A stretch of DNA of 64,000 nt from Shewanella sp. Choline-02u-19 (GTDB lineage Bacteria; Pseudomonadota; Gammaproteobacteria; Enterobacterales; Shewanellaceae), in the NCBI RefSeq assembly GCF_002836205.1, contig NZ_PJBE01000013.1, positions 2,356,001-2,420,000 on the forward strand, in the 5' to 3' direction. Each line of letters begins with the position of its first letter. Positions within the stretch are counted from its first letter, which is position 1. This document shows positions 53,008 through 62,845 of the stretch, in pieces. The notes under the pieces are model-generated. The model worked only from the letters and a program-made list of their open reading frames with translations. It ran no database searches and was not told where the DNA came from. The translations under genes were made by a program, and so were the position numbers.

Positions 53008-54669
53008 ATGCTTTGCCAACTCAGCATTAATAATTTTGCTATTGTGCGTTTTTTGGAACTCGATTTTAAAGCCGGCATGACCAGTATCACTGGTGAAACC
53101 GGCGCGGGTAAATCTATTGCTATAGATGCATTAGGCTTGTGCCTAGGTAATCGAGCCGACGCTAATGCCATTCGGCCTGGCGCCACCAAAGCGGAGGTAA
53201 GTGCACGCTTTTCATTATCTGATATTCCACTCGCAAAGCGCTGGTTAGAAGATAATGATCTCGAACTAGATAATGAGTGTATCTTAAGACGAACCATCAA
53301 TAATGATGGCCGCTCACGCGCATATATCAATGGTAATCCAGTCCCACTTGCACAGATAAAATGCCTCGGACAACTGCTGATTGGCATTCATGGCCAACAC
53401 GCTCACCATGCGATGCTAAAAAGTGAGCACCAGCTTACTTTACTCGATAGTTACGCCAACCATAAAATGCTACTCGACACTGTAGCGGCGAGTTATCAGA
53501 GATGTAAAACTGTTGAAAAACAGTTACATCAATTAGAGTTAGCGCAGCATGAAAGGCTTGCTCGTAAACAGTTACTGCAATACCAGGTTGAAGAACTCAA
53601 TGAGTTTGCCATTGCTAAAGGCGAGTTTGAAACCATAGAGGCTGAACATAAAAAACTCGCCAACAGCACAGCATTAATCGAGCTATGCCGTAGCCAATTA
53701 AATATTTTGCAGGACAATGATCAAGCGAGTGTTGAGTCATTATTAAATACCTCTATAAGTCAGGGGCAAGATTTAGAAAGTTATGATGCCGAACTTGGCA
53801 GCGTTGTCGCCATGCTTAATGATGCACTTATTCAAGTACAAGAGAGTAGTAGCGAGCTTGAACGGTATTTAGAAGGTTTAGAACTCGACCCTGAATACTT
53901 TGAACAATTAGAGCTTCGGATCTCTAAAGCACTGCAACTGGCGCGCAAACACCATGTCAATGCCAGTGAATTGTTTGCTCACCATCAAGGTCTGTTGAAT
54001 GAACTCAATGAGCTTGGATCGGACGGGGACAAACTTGAAGAGATCCGCAATCAACTGCAAAATAGCCAACAGGCATATTTGAATCACGCACGAAAACTAA
54101 GCCTTAGTCGTGGCCGCTACGCTAAAGAACTCGATAAAAAAGTGACTCAATCGATTCATGAGCTGAGCATGCCTAAGGGTAAATTCAGTATCGCAGTCAA
54201 CTTTAATCAAGCCGTCATTAGCCCTCAAGGCTCCGATGCTATTGAGTTTCTCGTGACCACCAATCCAGGTCAACCTTTGCAGCCCATTGCTAAAGTGGCC
54301 TCAGGCGGAGAACTCTCTCGAATAGGCCTTGGCATACAAGTTATTACCGCTAAAAAAGTCGCGACTCCAACACTCATTTTTGATGAAGTAGATGTGGGGA
54401 TATCAGGTCCAACGGCGGCTGTCGTCGGCCGGATGCTGCGGAGTTTAGGGGAATCGACTCAAGTATTTTGCGTGACCCACTTACCGCAAGTTGCCGGTAA
54501 TGGCCATCAACATATGTTTGTTAATAAGACCAGTAAATCTGGTAAAACAGAAACATCCATGGTTGCCCTAGATAAAGACCAGCGAATTGAGGAGTTAGCT
54601 CGCTTACTGGGAGGTGACACCATTACCAGTAATACGATTGCCAATGCTAAAGAGCTGCTGTTTAGTTAA
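53008..54669 (+). CDS. recN: DNA repair protein RecN (SMC-like ATPase)
   Basis: 553 residues. Walker A GETGAGKSIAIDA is at the N-terminus. The central coiled coil (about 170-380) is followed by the signature KVASGGELSRIGLG and Walker B TLIFDEVDVGISG. RecN binds broken DNA ends. Two LexA boxes upstream make it a tightly repressed SOS gene. It is monocistronic, and its 3' end meets pgpA at a shared terminator. Confidence 0.97.
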   Translation: MLCQLSINNFAIVRFLELDFKAGMTSITGETGAGKSIAIDALGLCLGNRADANAIRPGATKAEVSARFSLSDIPLAKRWLEDNDLELDNECILRRTINNDGRSRAYINGNPVPLAQIKCLGQLLIGIHGQHAHHAMLKSEHQLTLLDSYANHKMLLDTVAASYQRCKTVEKQLHQLELAQHERLARKQLLQYQVEELNEFAIAKGEFETIEAEHKKLANSTALIELCRSQLNILQDNDQASVESLLNTSISQGQDLESYDAELGSVVAMLNDALIQVQESSSELERYLEGLELDPEYFEQLELRISKALQLARKHHVNASELFAHHQGLLNELNELGSDGDKLEEIRNQLQNSQQAYLNHARKLSLSRGRYAKELDKKVTQSIHELSMPKGKFSIAVNFNQAVISPQGSDAIEFLVTTNPGQPLQPIAKVASGGELSRIGLGIQVITAKKVATPTLIFDEVDVGISGPTAAVVGRMLRSLGESTQVFCVTHLPQVAGNGHQHMFVNKTSKSGKTETSMVALDKDQRIEELARLLGGDTITSNTIANAKELLFS

Positions 54670-54692
54670 ATGAACTTGCGTAAAACAACCAT

Positions 54693-54724
54693 TAAAAAAG
54701 GAGCTAACAATAGCTCCTTTTTTA
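54693..54724. terminator. Bidirectional terminator between recN and pgpA
   Basis: A perfect 14-bp stem (taaaaaaggagcta / tagctcctttttta) with loop acaa lies between the convergent genes. Confidence 0.93.
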
Positions 54725-54740
54725 ATGCCACACTCACGAC

Positions 54741-55235
54741 CTAAATCAAGTAGTGAGCTGCGGTGTGTAAGCAAATCAAGGAAAATATCCCTGCAAGTAC
54801 ATCATCAATCATAATCCCAAAACCACCTTGCACTTTTGCATCCAGCCAACGAATCGGCCATGGTTTCAAAATATCAAAAAAGCGAAACAACACAAAACCG
54901 GCCAGTAACCATTGCCAACCCACTGGCGCCGCTATCATGGTGATAAGTAAACCGGCAATCTCATCCCAAACAATAGCACCGTGATCATGCACGCCCATAT
55001 CTTTAGCGGCTTTATCACATATATAAAAGCCGATTAAGACGGTAAAAAGCGTCAAGCCGATATACCAAGGTAAGCTCAATGGTGCCATTAATAAGTAGAG
55101 CGGTATGGCGGCAAGCGTACCAAACGTACCTGGCGCCTTTGCGGCTAAACCTGAGCCAAATCCTAATGCCAAAAAATGAATAGGATTTTTAAGAGACAGC
55201 TTGGTTAGTGCTTTATCTTTTGAAAGTAAATTCAT
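54741..55235 (-). CDS. pgpA: Phosphatidylglycerophosphatase A
   Basis: 164 residues from ATG 55235, which overlaps the thiL stop (TGATG). Several membrane helices; the family motifs IVWDEIAGLLITM, FRFFDILKPWPI and IMIDDVLAG carry the metal-binding Asp/Glu residues. It removes phosphate from phosphatidylglycerophosphate to make phosphatidylglycerol. Coupling to thiL is common in gammaproteobacteria (nusB-thiL-pgpA). Confidence 0.96.
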   Translation of the reverse strand: MNLLSKDKALTKLSLKNPIHFLALGFGSGLAAKAPGTFGTLAAIPLYLLMAPLSLPWYIGLTLFTVLIGFYICDKAAKDMGVHDHGAIVWDEIAGLLITMIAAPVGWQWLLAGFVLFRFFDILKPWPIRWLDAKVQGGFGIMIDDVLAGIFSLICLHTAAHYLI

Positions 55236-56194
55236 CAATTAAAGTGCTCAAATCCGAGGTTAATGGGCTCAAATGGCTGTTTATCTAACAACAATTTCAA
55301 CTTGCCACCCGTGCAAATTTGACCAATCTTAGTAAACTTCACACCCGTCTCAGCCAATGCGATCTCTAGTGCGCCTTTTTGGGCTTCAGAGACAGTAAAG
55401 AGTAGTTCATAATCCTCACCACCCGTTAATGCATAGCTTAGCGCCATCTCAGCTGAGACATTGGCTTTGAGCTGGGGAGATAAAGGCAGCTTATCGACAT
55501 TGATTGTGGCGCCAATATTCGAGGCTTTCAGTACATGTCGGATATCAGAGACTAAACCATCAGAAATATCAATGGCACTCGATGCCAGCGTGCGCAGTGC
55601 TTGCCCCGCTAATACCCTTGGAGTTGGCCGGTAATGACGATTAATAAGATAGTTTCTATCGTCTTCATTACAATCCGCTTTTCCGCGCAGTAGATCTAGC
55701 CCTAAAGCTGAATCACCTAATGTGCCGGTAGCGTAGATCCAATCTCCATTTCTTGCGCCGCTACGAGTCAGACCCGCATGCTTAGGCACTTGGCCATTAA
55801 TGGTAATGGTGATTGAGCGGGGACCACGAGTAGTATCACCGCCAATAAGTGCTACGCCATAGTATTCGGCAATTTCAAACAAGCCTTCACTATAATCTGC
55901 CAACCAATTTTCGTCGACTTCTGGCAAGGTTAGCGCCAATGTCATCCATGCAGGCTCCGCCCCCATAGCAGCCAGATCGGATAAATTCACCGCTAGCGAC
56001 TTATACCCCAGATCTTTTGCAGGCATATCAGCAAAGAAGTGCACGTTTTCCACTAAGGTGTCACAAGATATCACAACAGATTTATTTGCAGCGGGTTCAA
56101 CAATGGCGCAATCATCACCAATGCCAAGTGCAACGTCTTTTCGAGACTGGGCACGCCCAATAAAAAAGCTTTCGATTAATTGAAATTCTTTCAC
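55235..56194 (-). CDS. thiL: Thiamine-monophosphate kinase
   Basis: About 319 residues from GTG 56194 (MKEFQLIESFF, like other ThiL proteins). A GTG at 56206 gives four more residues and cannot be excluded. DVALGIGDDCAIV, SCDTLVENVHFF, NLSDLAAMGAEP and IGGDTTRG are the PurM/ThiL ATP and Mg2+ motifs. It phosphorylates thiamine monophosphate to the active diphosphate. nusB upstream is separated by a terminator, so thiL and pgpA form their own unit. Confidence 0.95.
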   Translation of the reverse strand: MKEFQLIESFFIGRAQSRKDVALGIGDDCAIVEPAANKSVVISCDTLVENVHFFADMPAKDLGYKSLAVNLSDLAAMGAEPAWMTLALTLPEVDENWLADYSEGLFEIAEYYGVALIGGDTTRGPRSITITINGQVPKHAGLTRSGARNGDWIYATGTLGDSALGLDLLRGKADCNEDDRNYLINRHYRPTPRVLAGQALRTLASSAIDISDGLVSDIRHVLKASNIGATINVDKLPLSPQLKANVSAEMALSYALTGGEDYELLFTVSEAQKGALEIALAETGVKFTKIGQICTGGKLKLLLDKQPFEPINLGFEHFN

Positions 56195-56343
56195 AATACC
56201 AATCACAAATTAAGAAGTGGTTTGAGGAAAAAAGAGGATCTAATAGTAAGAGGATCTTAGCTATGATTTTAGTTACGTTAGATGTGTTCTGCTATTAAAT
56301 GCCAGCCACGGATCATGCAACTGTTATTCTCTTTTTAGGCATA

Positions 56344-56372
56344 CAAAAACGGCATCCGAAGATGCCGTTTTT
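56344..56372 (-). terminator. Rho-independent terminator of nusB
   Basis: The stem aaaaacggcatc / gatgccgttttt, with a small loop and T-run, begins just after the nusB stop and separates nusB from thiL. Confidence 0.9.
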
Positions 56373-56373
56373 A

Positions 56374-56781
56374 CTATTTCGTTCTTGCGACTAGCTTATC
56401 CAGAATACCGTTAACGAACTTATGTCCATCTTCAGCGCCGAATGCTTTGGCAAGCTCGATAGCTTCGTTAATTGCTACTTTATAAGGAACATCCTTGCGG
56501 AAAGTCAGCTCATAAGTTGCTAAACGAACAATCGCCTTTTCGACAGGGTCAACTTCATTCAAAGGACGAGTCAAAAATGGAATGATTAGCTCATCCAATT
56601 GGCTTTTCTTAGTTGCTACGCCCGCTAATAACTCACGAAAGTAAGTTATATCGACACCATCAACATTTTGTTCAGTTAGAAACTCATGCTCAACATCAGC
56701 AATATTGTTGCCACTTAGCTGCCAAGAGTAAATGGCCTGAACCGCTAAACGACGTGCCTTTCGGCGCTCTGAAGGCTTCAT
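56374..56781 (-). CDS. nusB: Transcription antitermination protein NusB
   Basis: 135 residues, all helical. RRKARRLAVQAIYSWQLSG at the N-terminus is the arginine-rich boxA RNA-binding region, and YKVAINEAIELAKAFG and FVNGILDKL are conserved. With NusE it binds boxA of rRNA leaders. It follows ribH after 14 bases. Confidence 0.97.
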   Translation of the reverse strand: MKPSERRKARRLAVQAIYSWQLSGNNIADVEHEFLTEQNVDGVDITYFRELLAGVATKKSQLDELIIPFLTRPLNEVDPVEKAIVRLATYELTFRKDVPYKVAINEAIELAKAFGAEDGHKFVNGILDKLVARTK

Positions 56782-56795
56782 TAAATTGTCCTAGA

Positions 56796-57272
56796 TTACA
56801 GGTGTTCTTCAAGTGCTTGCAGCACGTTAACCATCTCTAACAGACCCAAAGCAGCTTCGCCGCCTTTGTTGCCTGCTTTAGTACCTGAACGTTCAATTGC
56901 TTGTTCAATAGTATCAGTGGTTAAAACGCCGAATGAAACAGGAATATCAAATTCAAGTGCAACTTGAGCTAGACCTTTATTACATTCGCCTGCAACAAAA
57001 TCAAAATGAGGTGTACCGCCACGGATAACCGCACCAAGTGAGATTATTCCGTCAAATTTTCCGCTTGCCGCAACACGACGTGCAGCAAGTGGCAGTTCAA
57101 CAGCGCCAGGCACTTTAATTACAGTGATATTATCATCTGAAACTTGGCCAAAACGCTTAAGAGTGTCTACCGCACCACTAAGTAAACTATCTACAACAAA
57201 GCTATTAAAACGTGAAACTACGATCGCAATTTTTGCGTTTTTCGATTCGATATTACCTTGAACTATGTGCAT
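56796..57272 (-). CDS. ribH: 6,7-dimethyl-8-ribityllumazine synthase
   Basis: 158 residues. VVSRFNSFVVDSLLSGA at the start, IKVPGAVELPLAA and SLGAVIRGGTPHFDFVAGE (active-site His) are typical. It condenses the pyrimidine with dihydroxybutanone phosphate to lumazine. It is co-oriented with ribBX upstream and nusB downstream. Confidence 0.97.
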   Translation of the reverse strand: MHIVQGNIESKNAKIAIVVSRFNSFVVDSLLSGAVDTLKRFGQVSDDNITVIKVPGAVELPLAARRVAASGKFDGIISLGAVIRGGTPHFDFVAGECNKGLAQVALEFDIPVSFGVLTTDTIEQAIERSGTKAGNKGGEAALGLLEMVNVLQALEEHL

Positions 57273-57417
57273 TTATCTTACCTAAAATTAGCTAATTACC
57301 CAGCATGGGGGCGGAAGAGGCGGTATGATACCACAGCCGTTAACGCTGATCCCCATGCAATTTATAAGAAAAGTGTTAAATTACCCCTTGGATGATTTTC
57401 CAACCCAAGATAGTATT

Positions 57418-58521
57418 TTATTCTGCTATATAATCAGTTACTTCTAAACCAAAGCCTGATAGTGAATGATAACGCTTTGGTGAGCTAAGTAACCGCATTG
57501 ATGTCACGCCTACATTTGCTAGGATTTGCGAGCCAACACCCACTTGACGTGAGGTTCCTTGCCACTTAGCTGTAATAGGTGCACTGCCGTTATCTTCAGC
57601 TTCAAATGCTTTAACTTTGGCTAAAATATCACTGCTATGCTCTTGATGACCGAGCAGTACCAGTACGCCACCGTCTTCGCTAATGCGCTGCATTGCTTTT
57701 TCTAGTGGCCAACTGCGTTGCTGATCGCGCTCGGAATGTAAAAGGTCGTTAAAGGTATTTTGTAGGTGAACACGTACAAGTATGTTCTCTGTAACCGGAC
57801 CTTTGACTAATACATAGTGTAATTGATTATCGATAGTGTCACGGAAAGTCAGCATATCAAACTCACCAAAACGGGTTGGTAGCTTACATTGCGCTTCACG
57901 TACAACACTGGTTTCTTTAGTGTTGCGGTATTCAATTAGGTCAGCAATAGTGCCCATCTTTAATCCGTGCTTTTCAGCAAAAATTTCAAGATCTGGACGA
58001 CGCGCCATGGTGCCATCGTCCTTTAAAATTTCAACGATGACTGATGAAGCTTCAAAACCTGCTAATCTTGCTAAGTCACAGCCCGCTTCAGTATGACCGG
58101 CACGGATGAGCACGCCACCCTCTTTTGCCATCAATGGGAATATGTGGCCAGGTTGCACAATATCACTAGGCTTAGCATCTTTGGCAACTGCAGCTTTTAC
58201 CGTGACGGCACGATCTTGCGCTGAAATACCCGTTGTGACACCTTCAGCCGCTTCAATAGACATTGTAAAGTTGGTTGAGAACTGGGCATTATTGTTGGTG
58301 ACCATTAAAGGCAGGTTTAGCTGTTCGCAACGTTCTTTAGTCAAGGTTTGACAAATAAGACCGCGACCGAACATCGCCATAAAGTTAACCGCCTCTGGCG
58401 TCACCATGTCAGCAGCCATAATAAGGTCGCCTTCATTTTCTCTATCTTCATCATCCATCAAGATAACCATCTTGCCTAGACGAATATCTTCGATGATCTC
58501 TTCTATACTATGTAGCGACAT
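57418..58521 (-). CDS. ribBX: RibBX: DHBP synthase with degenerate GTP cyclohydrolase II-like domain
   Basis: 367 residues. The N-terminal DHBP synthase (about 1-200) is intact: VILMDDEDRENEGDLIMAAD, and GHTEAGCDLARLAG. The C-terminal domain (about 205-367) has the GTP cyclohydrolase II fold outline but lacks its Cys zinc ligands: the stretch VRVHLQNTFNDLLHSERD stands where active enzymes read C..GD.....RCDCG. It should therefore make dihydroxybutanone phosphate only, as described for proteobacterial RibBX; RibA must be encoded elsewhere. No FMN riboswitch was recognised upstream. Confidence 0.9.
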   Translation of the reverse strand: MSLHSIEEIIEDIRLGKMVILMDDEDRENEGDLIMAADMVTPEAVNFMAMFGRGLICQTLTKERCEQLNLPLMVTNNNAQFSTNFTMSIEAAEGVTTGISAQDRAVTVKAAVAKDAKPSDIVQPGHIFPLMAKEGGVLIRAGHTEAGCDLARLAGFEASSVIVEILKDDGTMARRPDLEIFAEKHGLKMGTIADLIEYRNTKETSVVREAQCKLPTRFGEFDMLTFRDTIDNQLHYVLVKGPVTENILVRVHLQNTFNDLLHSERDQQRSWPLEKAMQRISEDGGVLVLLGHQEHSSDILAKVKAFEAEDNGSAPITAKWQGTSRQVGVGSQILANVGVTSMRLLSSPKRYHSLSGFGLEVTDYIAE

Positions 58522-58668
58522 GTTCAGACCTTTATTTTGTATTACTGCATTAAGTGAGGTTGCTAACCTTTATGCCTATCGTGGCAAAACAGTATATAAA
58601 TTTATATGATTATTTTTTTGGAGCTTCTAAAGATAAATTCTATCTTTAAAATAGCCTTAAGCCAGTAT

Positions 58669-59334
58669 TTAACGTAAAAAACCTGAGCGAGCTAACAGTT
58701 CCATAGTAACTTCGGACTTAGGTTGCTGTTTTTCATGCTCTGATGAATAGTTCATCAATCTTTCTAAGTGGCGAGCAATGAGGTCAACTTCAATATTAAC
58801 GCTATCACCAGCCTTCAAATTTATTAAGGTAGTCTCACCTGCTGTATGCGGCACTATGGTCAGTCTAAATCGATGCCCTTGCACTTCATTAACCGTTAAA
58901 CTCACACCATCAATAGTAATAGACCCTTTATGGGCGATATAGCGACCCAGCTCTACGGGAGGTGATAACCAAAATTCAATTGCCTGACCGCGAACTTGAC
59001 GGTCATCTACACGCGCCATGCCATCTACATGACCACTGACCATATGGCCACCCAAGCGTGTTGTTGGCGTCACGGCTTTCTCTAAGTTAACCGAGGTGCC
59101 GACAGCGTAATGTGCAAACCCGGTAAGGCTGACTGTCTCGGCTGAAATGTCCGCAACATAACCATCTGCTAGCCGCTCTACAACAGTAAGGCACACACCA
59201 TTGGTGGCAATGCTGTCACCGAGCTTAACGTCCGACAAATCAAGCTTAGCGCTTGCAACTGTTAATCTAATATCATCGCCACGACGTTCAACTTTTCGTA
59301 AATGACCTACAGATTCAATAATTCCGGTAAACAT
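58669..59334 (-). CDS. ribE: Riboflavin synthase alpha subunit
   Basis: 221 residues with two lumazine-binding repeats, each with the pattern MFTGIIESVG / GHMVSGHVDG. The N-terminal MFTGIIE is diagnostic. It dismutates two lumazines into riboflavin and a pyrimidine. It begins 4 bases after ribD, so the two are coupled. Confidence 0.96.
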   Translation of the reverse strand: MFTGIIESVGHLRKVERRGDDIRLTVASAKLDLSDVKLGDSIATNGVCLTVVERLADGYVADISAETVSLTGFAHYAVGTSVNLEKAVTPTTRLGGHMVSGHVDGMARVDDRQVRGQAIEFWLSPPVELGRYIAHKGSITIDGVSLTVNEVQGHRFRLTIVPHTAGETTLINLKAGDSVNIEVDLIARHLERLMNYSSEHEKQQPKSEVTMELLARSGFLR

Positions 59335-59338
59335 AAAG

Positions 59339-60460
59339 TTAATTACTCATTCTTAACGTCAAGCGAGTATCTTTACCCACTTTTCGTTCATCTATTACAT
59401 TAATACTGGGTATTTGGGACATCGCCTCAAATGGAGGCAAAGCAAGTAAGTCTCGCCCCTGAGCACCGAGTATTTTCATTGCTTGGTATAAAATAATTTC
59501 ATCCGCTAATAGCGCGCTAACAAATGCACCAGCGAGTGTTGCACCGGCCTCAACTAACACCGAGTTACAGCTTTTACCGAGAAATACCAGCAAGGCACTA
59601 AGGTCTACCCGCTTATCTTTGGCGGATAATATTTGGTGACTAACATGGGCCGGCCATGCCGACTTCACCTTATCAGGGTAGTCACAAGTGCTAATTAGTA
59701 AAATCGGGCTGTTGATACTAAACATCTTAAGGTCAGTACCTAGCCGTGCTTGGCTGTCTAATACTACACGCATCGGTTGATGTAGTTCTGCTGGCGCGAT
59801 CTCATTTGATAAAGAACCCAGTTCACTATGTCGTACATTTAGACTCGGGTTATCGGCCAAAACCGTTTCAACGCCAGTAATGAGTGCACAATGTCTTGCA
59901 CGTACCCGCTGCACATCTCTGCGAGCTTCTGGCCCTGTGATCCATTTAGACTCACCGTTTGATAGTGCCGTTTTACCATCAAGACTCGCCGCAAGCTTTA
60001 CCGTCACCCAAGGTAACCCTTGCTCCATTCTCTTCAAAAAACCGAGGTTAACCTGTTTAGCTGCATCGGTTAATAAACCAACGTCAACCTGTATGCCTGC
60101 ATCACGGAGCATGGTAATACCACGACCAGAGACTTGTGGGTTGGGGTCCGTAACGGCAATAACAACGCGGCTAACCTTGCTTTCGATCAAGGCCTTGGCA
60201 CAAGGTGGAGTTCGACCATAATGGCTGCACGGTTCTAATGTGACGTACGCGGTCGCACCAATGGCATCATCACCAGCCATGTTAAGTGCGTAGACTTCGG
60301 CATGGGGGCCACCAGCACGGATATGGTAACCTTCTCCCACAATCACGCCGTCTTTAACTAATACACTACCAACGCAAGGATTTGGTCGGGTGGTATAGAG
60401 TCCTTTTTGCGCTAATTCAATAGCAAGACTCATCATTTGATTGTCTTCAGTTGACCACAT
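59339..60460 (-). CDS. ribD: Bifunctional pyrimidine deaminase / reductase RibD
   Basis: 373 residues. The deaminase domain (about 1-145) has the zinc motifs HAEVYAL and EPCSHYGRTPPC; the reductase domain (about 146-373) has VKLAASLDGKTAL and VEAGATLAGAFV. It performs two successive riboflavin steps after GTP opening. nrdR lies upstream at 46 bases, as in E. coli (nrdR-ribD-ribH-nusB). Confidence 0.96.
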   Translation of the reverse strand: MWSTEDNQMMSLAIELAQKGLYTTRPNPCVGSVLVKDGVIVGEGYHIRAGGPHAEVYALNMAGDDAIGATAYVTLEPCSHYGRTPPCAKALIESKVSRVVIAVTDPNPQVSGRGITMLRDAGIQVDVGLLTDAAKQVNLGFLKRMEQGLPWVTVKLAASLDGKTALSNGESKWITGPEARRDVQRVRARHCALITGVETVLADNPSLNVRHSELGSLSNEIAPAELHQPMRVVLDSQARLGTDLKMFSINSPILLISTCDYPDKVKSAWPAHVSHQILSAKDKRVDLSALLVFLGKSCNSVLVEAGATLAGAFVSALLADEIILYQAMKILGAQGRDLLALPPFEAMSQIPSINVIDERKVGKDTRLTLRMSN

Positions 60461-60506
60461 AGTGAAATGAGTTCCGATTAATCAATTGGGTAATAAGAGG
60501 GTATAA

Positions 60507-60956
60507 CTACTTCTGTAAGTTCGCGATAGCGTCGCCGAACTCCGACACGTCTTCAAACGCGCGGTAAACGGAGGCAAAGCGTATATAAGCCACTTTGTCT
60601 AAGTTGACCAATTGGTCCATCATCAAGTTACCTATCATCTCTGATTTAACTTCACGCTCACCTGTCGCTCGCAGCATCGACTTAATCTTAGTTAAGGACT
60701 GCTCGATTTGGTCCATCGATACCGGTCTTTTCTCTACCGCTCGAAGCATGCCACCACGCAGTTTATCTTCATCGAAAGGTTGACGACTACCGTCTTGTTT
60801 AACCACACGAGGCATCACCAGTTCAGCACCTTCAAATGTAGTATAGCGCTCATGGCATTGCACACACTCTCGACGACGACGTACCTGATGGCCATCTGCG
60901 ACAAGTCGCGAATCAATCACTTTAGTGTCTGTTGCGCTGCAAAATGGACAATGCAT
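60507..60956 (-). CDS. nrdR: Transcriptional repressor NrdR
   Basis: 149 residues. The zinc ribbon MHCPFCSATDTKVIDSR ... RRRRECVQCHERYTTFE is followed by an ATP-cone domain (VVKQDGSRQPFDEDKLRGG). It represses ribonucleotide reductase genes when dATP is bound. No nrd gene is in the window, so its targets are elsewhere. Confidence 0.97.
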   Translation of the reverse strand: MHCPFCSATDTKVIDSRLVADGHQVRRRRECVQCHERYTTFEGAELVMPRVVKQDGSRQPFDEDKLRGGMLRAVEKRPVSMDQIEQSLTKIKSMLRATGEREVKSEMIGNLMMDQLVNLDKVAYIRFASVYRAFEDVSEFGDAIANLQK

Positions 60957-61024
60957 CTAGCCTCCGGTCAGGTATTAAAACGACTTATATAAACGATTTA
61001 ATAAAAAATCATTATCAATTACCA

Positions 61025-61053
61025 ACAAAAATGGCCGCATAAATGCGGCCATT
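61025..61053 (-). terminator. Rho-independent terminator of glyA
   Basis: The 11-bp stem aatggccgcat / atgcggccatt is followed by a T-run on the minus strand, about 28 bases past the stop. Confidence 0.9.
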
Positions 61054-61080
61054 AAAGTTTACCTGATTTAACGCTTAAGG

Positions 61081-62337
61081 TTAACCGTAAACAGGGAACT
61101 TAGCGCACAATTCAAGAACCTGTGCTTTTACACGCTCGCTAACAGCAAGATCTGTAATATCATCAAGTACATCACACATCCAGTGAGTCAGCTGCACAGA
61201 CTCTTCTTCACCAAAACCACGTCGAGTAATCGCAGGTGAGCCAATACGCAGACCAGATGTCACAAATGGTGAGCGCGGGTCATTAGGTACTGAGTTTTTG
61301 TTGACAGTAATGTTGGCATTACCGAGCGCTGCATCAGCTTCTTTACCGGTAATATCCTTGCTGATCAAATCAAGCAAGAACAGGTGGTTATCAGTACCGC
61401 CAGAAACAACATCATAGCCACGTTCAATAAACGTGCGAGCCATTGCTTTTGCGTTTACCACAACTTGCTCTTGGTATGTCGTGAACTCTGGCTCGAGCGC
61501 TTCTTTGAATGCAACCGCTTTAGCAGCGATAACATGCATCAAAGGACCGCCTTGACCACCAGGGAAGACGGCTGAGTTTAGCTTTTTATAAATAGCTTCA
61601 TCATCGATAGCAGAAAGGATCAAACCACCACGAGGGCCCGCTAACGTCTTATGCGTTGTCGTTGTCACAACATGTGCGTGTGGAAGTGGGTTTGGATAGA
61701 TACCCGCAGCAACAAGACCTGCAACGTGCGCCATATCAACAAATAGGTAAGCACCTACTTTATCGGCGATTTCGCGGAACTTGCCCCAATCAACAATGCC
61801 AGAGTATGCACTGAAACCCGCAATAATCATCTTAGGATTATGTTCAACCGCTAGACGCTCAACTTCAGCGTAATCAATCTTGCCCGTTGACTCGTCAATG
61901 CCGTACTGAACCGCATTATAGAGCTTACCAGAGAAGCTGACATGTGAGCCGTGAGTCAAATGACCACCGTGAGCAAGACTCATACCTAGAACCGTGTCAC
62001 CACCTTGAAGAAGGGCCATAAATACGGCTGCGTTAGCTTGTGAACCAGAATGCGGCTGAACGTTAGCATACGTTGCACCGAACAACTCTTTAGCACGAGA
62101 TATTGCGAGTTCTTCAACAATATCAACATGCTCACAGCCACCATAGTAACGCTTACCAGGGTAACCTTCGGCATACTTGTTAGTAAGCTGAGAACCTTGA
62201 GCTTCAAAAACGCGTGGGCTCGTATAGTTTTCTGAAGCAATAAGTTCGATGTGCTCTTCTTGACGGCGAGTTTCATCTTCAATCGCTGCAAACAATTGTG
62301 GATCGTAATCCGCGATATTCATGTCTTTTTTCAGCAT
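61081..62337 (-). CDS. glyA: Serine hydroxymethyltransferase
   Basis: 418 residues. IELIASENYTSPRV near the start, and the PLP-Lys motif VTTTTHKTLAGPRGGLIL, identify the enzyme. It converts serine and tetrahydrofolate to glycine and 5,10-methylene-THF, the main source of one-carbon units. It is monocistronic; its promoter must lie in the long region 62338-62845. Confidence 0.98.
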   Translation of the reverse strand: MLKKDMNIADYDPQLFAAIEDETRRQEEHIELIASENYTSPRVFEAQGSQLTNKYAEGYPGKRYYGGCEHVDIVEELAISRAKELFGATYANVQPHSGSQANAAVFMALLQGGDTVLGMSLAHGGHLTHGSHVSFSGKLYNAVQYGIDESTGKIDYAEVERLAVEHNPKMIIAGFSAYSGIVDWGKFREIADKVGAYLFVDMAHVAGLVAAGIYPNPLPHAHVVTTTTHKTLAGPRGGLILSAIDDEAIYKKLNSAVFPGGQGGPLMHVIAAKAVAFKEALEPEFTTYQEQVVVNAKAMARTFIERGYDVVSGGTDNHLFLLDLISKDITGKEADAALGNANITVNKNSVPNDPRSPFVTSGLRIGSPAITRRGFGEEESVQLTHWMCDVLDDITDLAVSERVKAQVLELCAKFPVYG

Positions 62338-62787
62338 TATTTACTCCAGCTGTAAATTCTTATAGTAGGGTTGCGCGGTATGATACAGCGCAATTGATCA
62401 CAATCCCAGCATTAGAAACATGAAATTACTTGCAATTTCCCATCAGCGATATTTCAACAATAGCAAATAGACGCCGTAAACTTGCTCAACGATTGTATTA
62501 CATAGAAAAAACGCCTTTAATCTATTGATTCATTACTTTGTGGTGTAAATCTAGAAAACTCTGTTCTGCAAACACTCCAGCCCTGACATCATTTAATGGC
62601 CCATAATGGCAATAACACCGATACGCGATGTCTTTCTGTTATTCATTACTCCTCCGTCCAGTATCAATATATAAAATACAATCTAGTATGCCCCTCAGTA
62701 ACGGTTATTTTTGGAGATATTAGCCAATCCCCAAATGTAGAACAGTACTTTTATTTAACTAAGCTGCACCTAAGATAAAGATCAGAT
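62338..62787. other. Divergent intergenic region glyA / ettA
   Basis: No gene. This AT-rich stretch carries the glyA promoter. Reading frames here are short and lack ribosome sites. I saw no clear regulator site; a PurR or MetR box was looked for and not found. Confidence 0.4.
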
Positions 62788-62815
62788 TTAAGTTAGGCGG
62801 CGATTCGAGTAGAAT
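62788..62815 (+). promoter_or_regulatory. Predicted ettA promoter
   Basis: TTAAGT (62788-62793) and TAGAAT (62810-62815) are separated by 16 bases and lie 30 bases upstream of the ettA ATG. Confidence 0.4.
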
Positions 62816-62845
62816 TGCTGCCATTCCCAGTCAAAGAGAAATAAA

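Noticed and set aside
58640..58665. Hairpin at 58629-58650 as ribE promoter attenuator
   Set aside because: The stem is short and AT-only with no T-run. It is not distinguishable from chance.
58522..58668. FMN riboswitch upstream of ribBX or ribE
   Set aside because: I could not find the conserved RFN core elements. The region is short and AT-rich, with only a 7-bp hairpin (aaagata / tatcttt).
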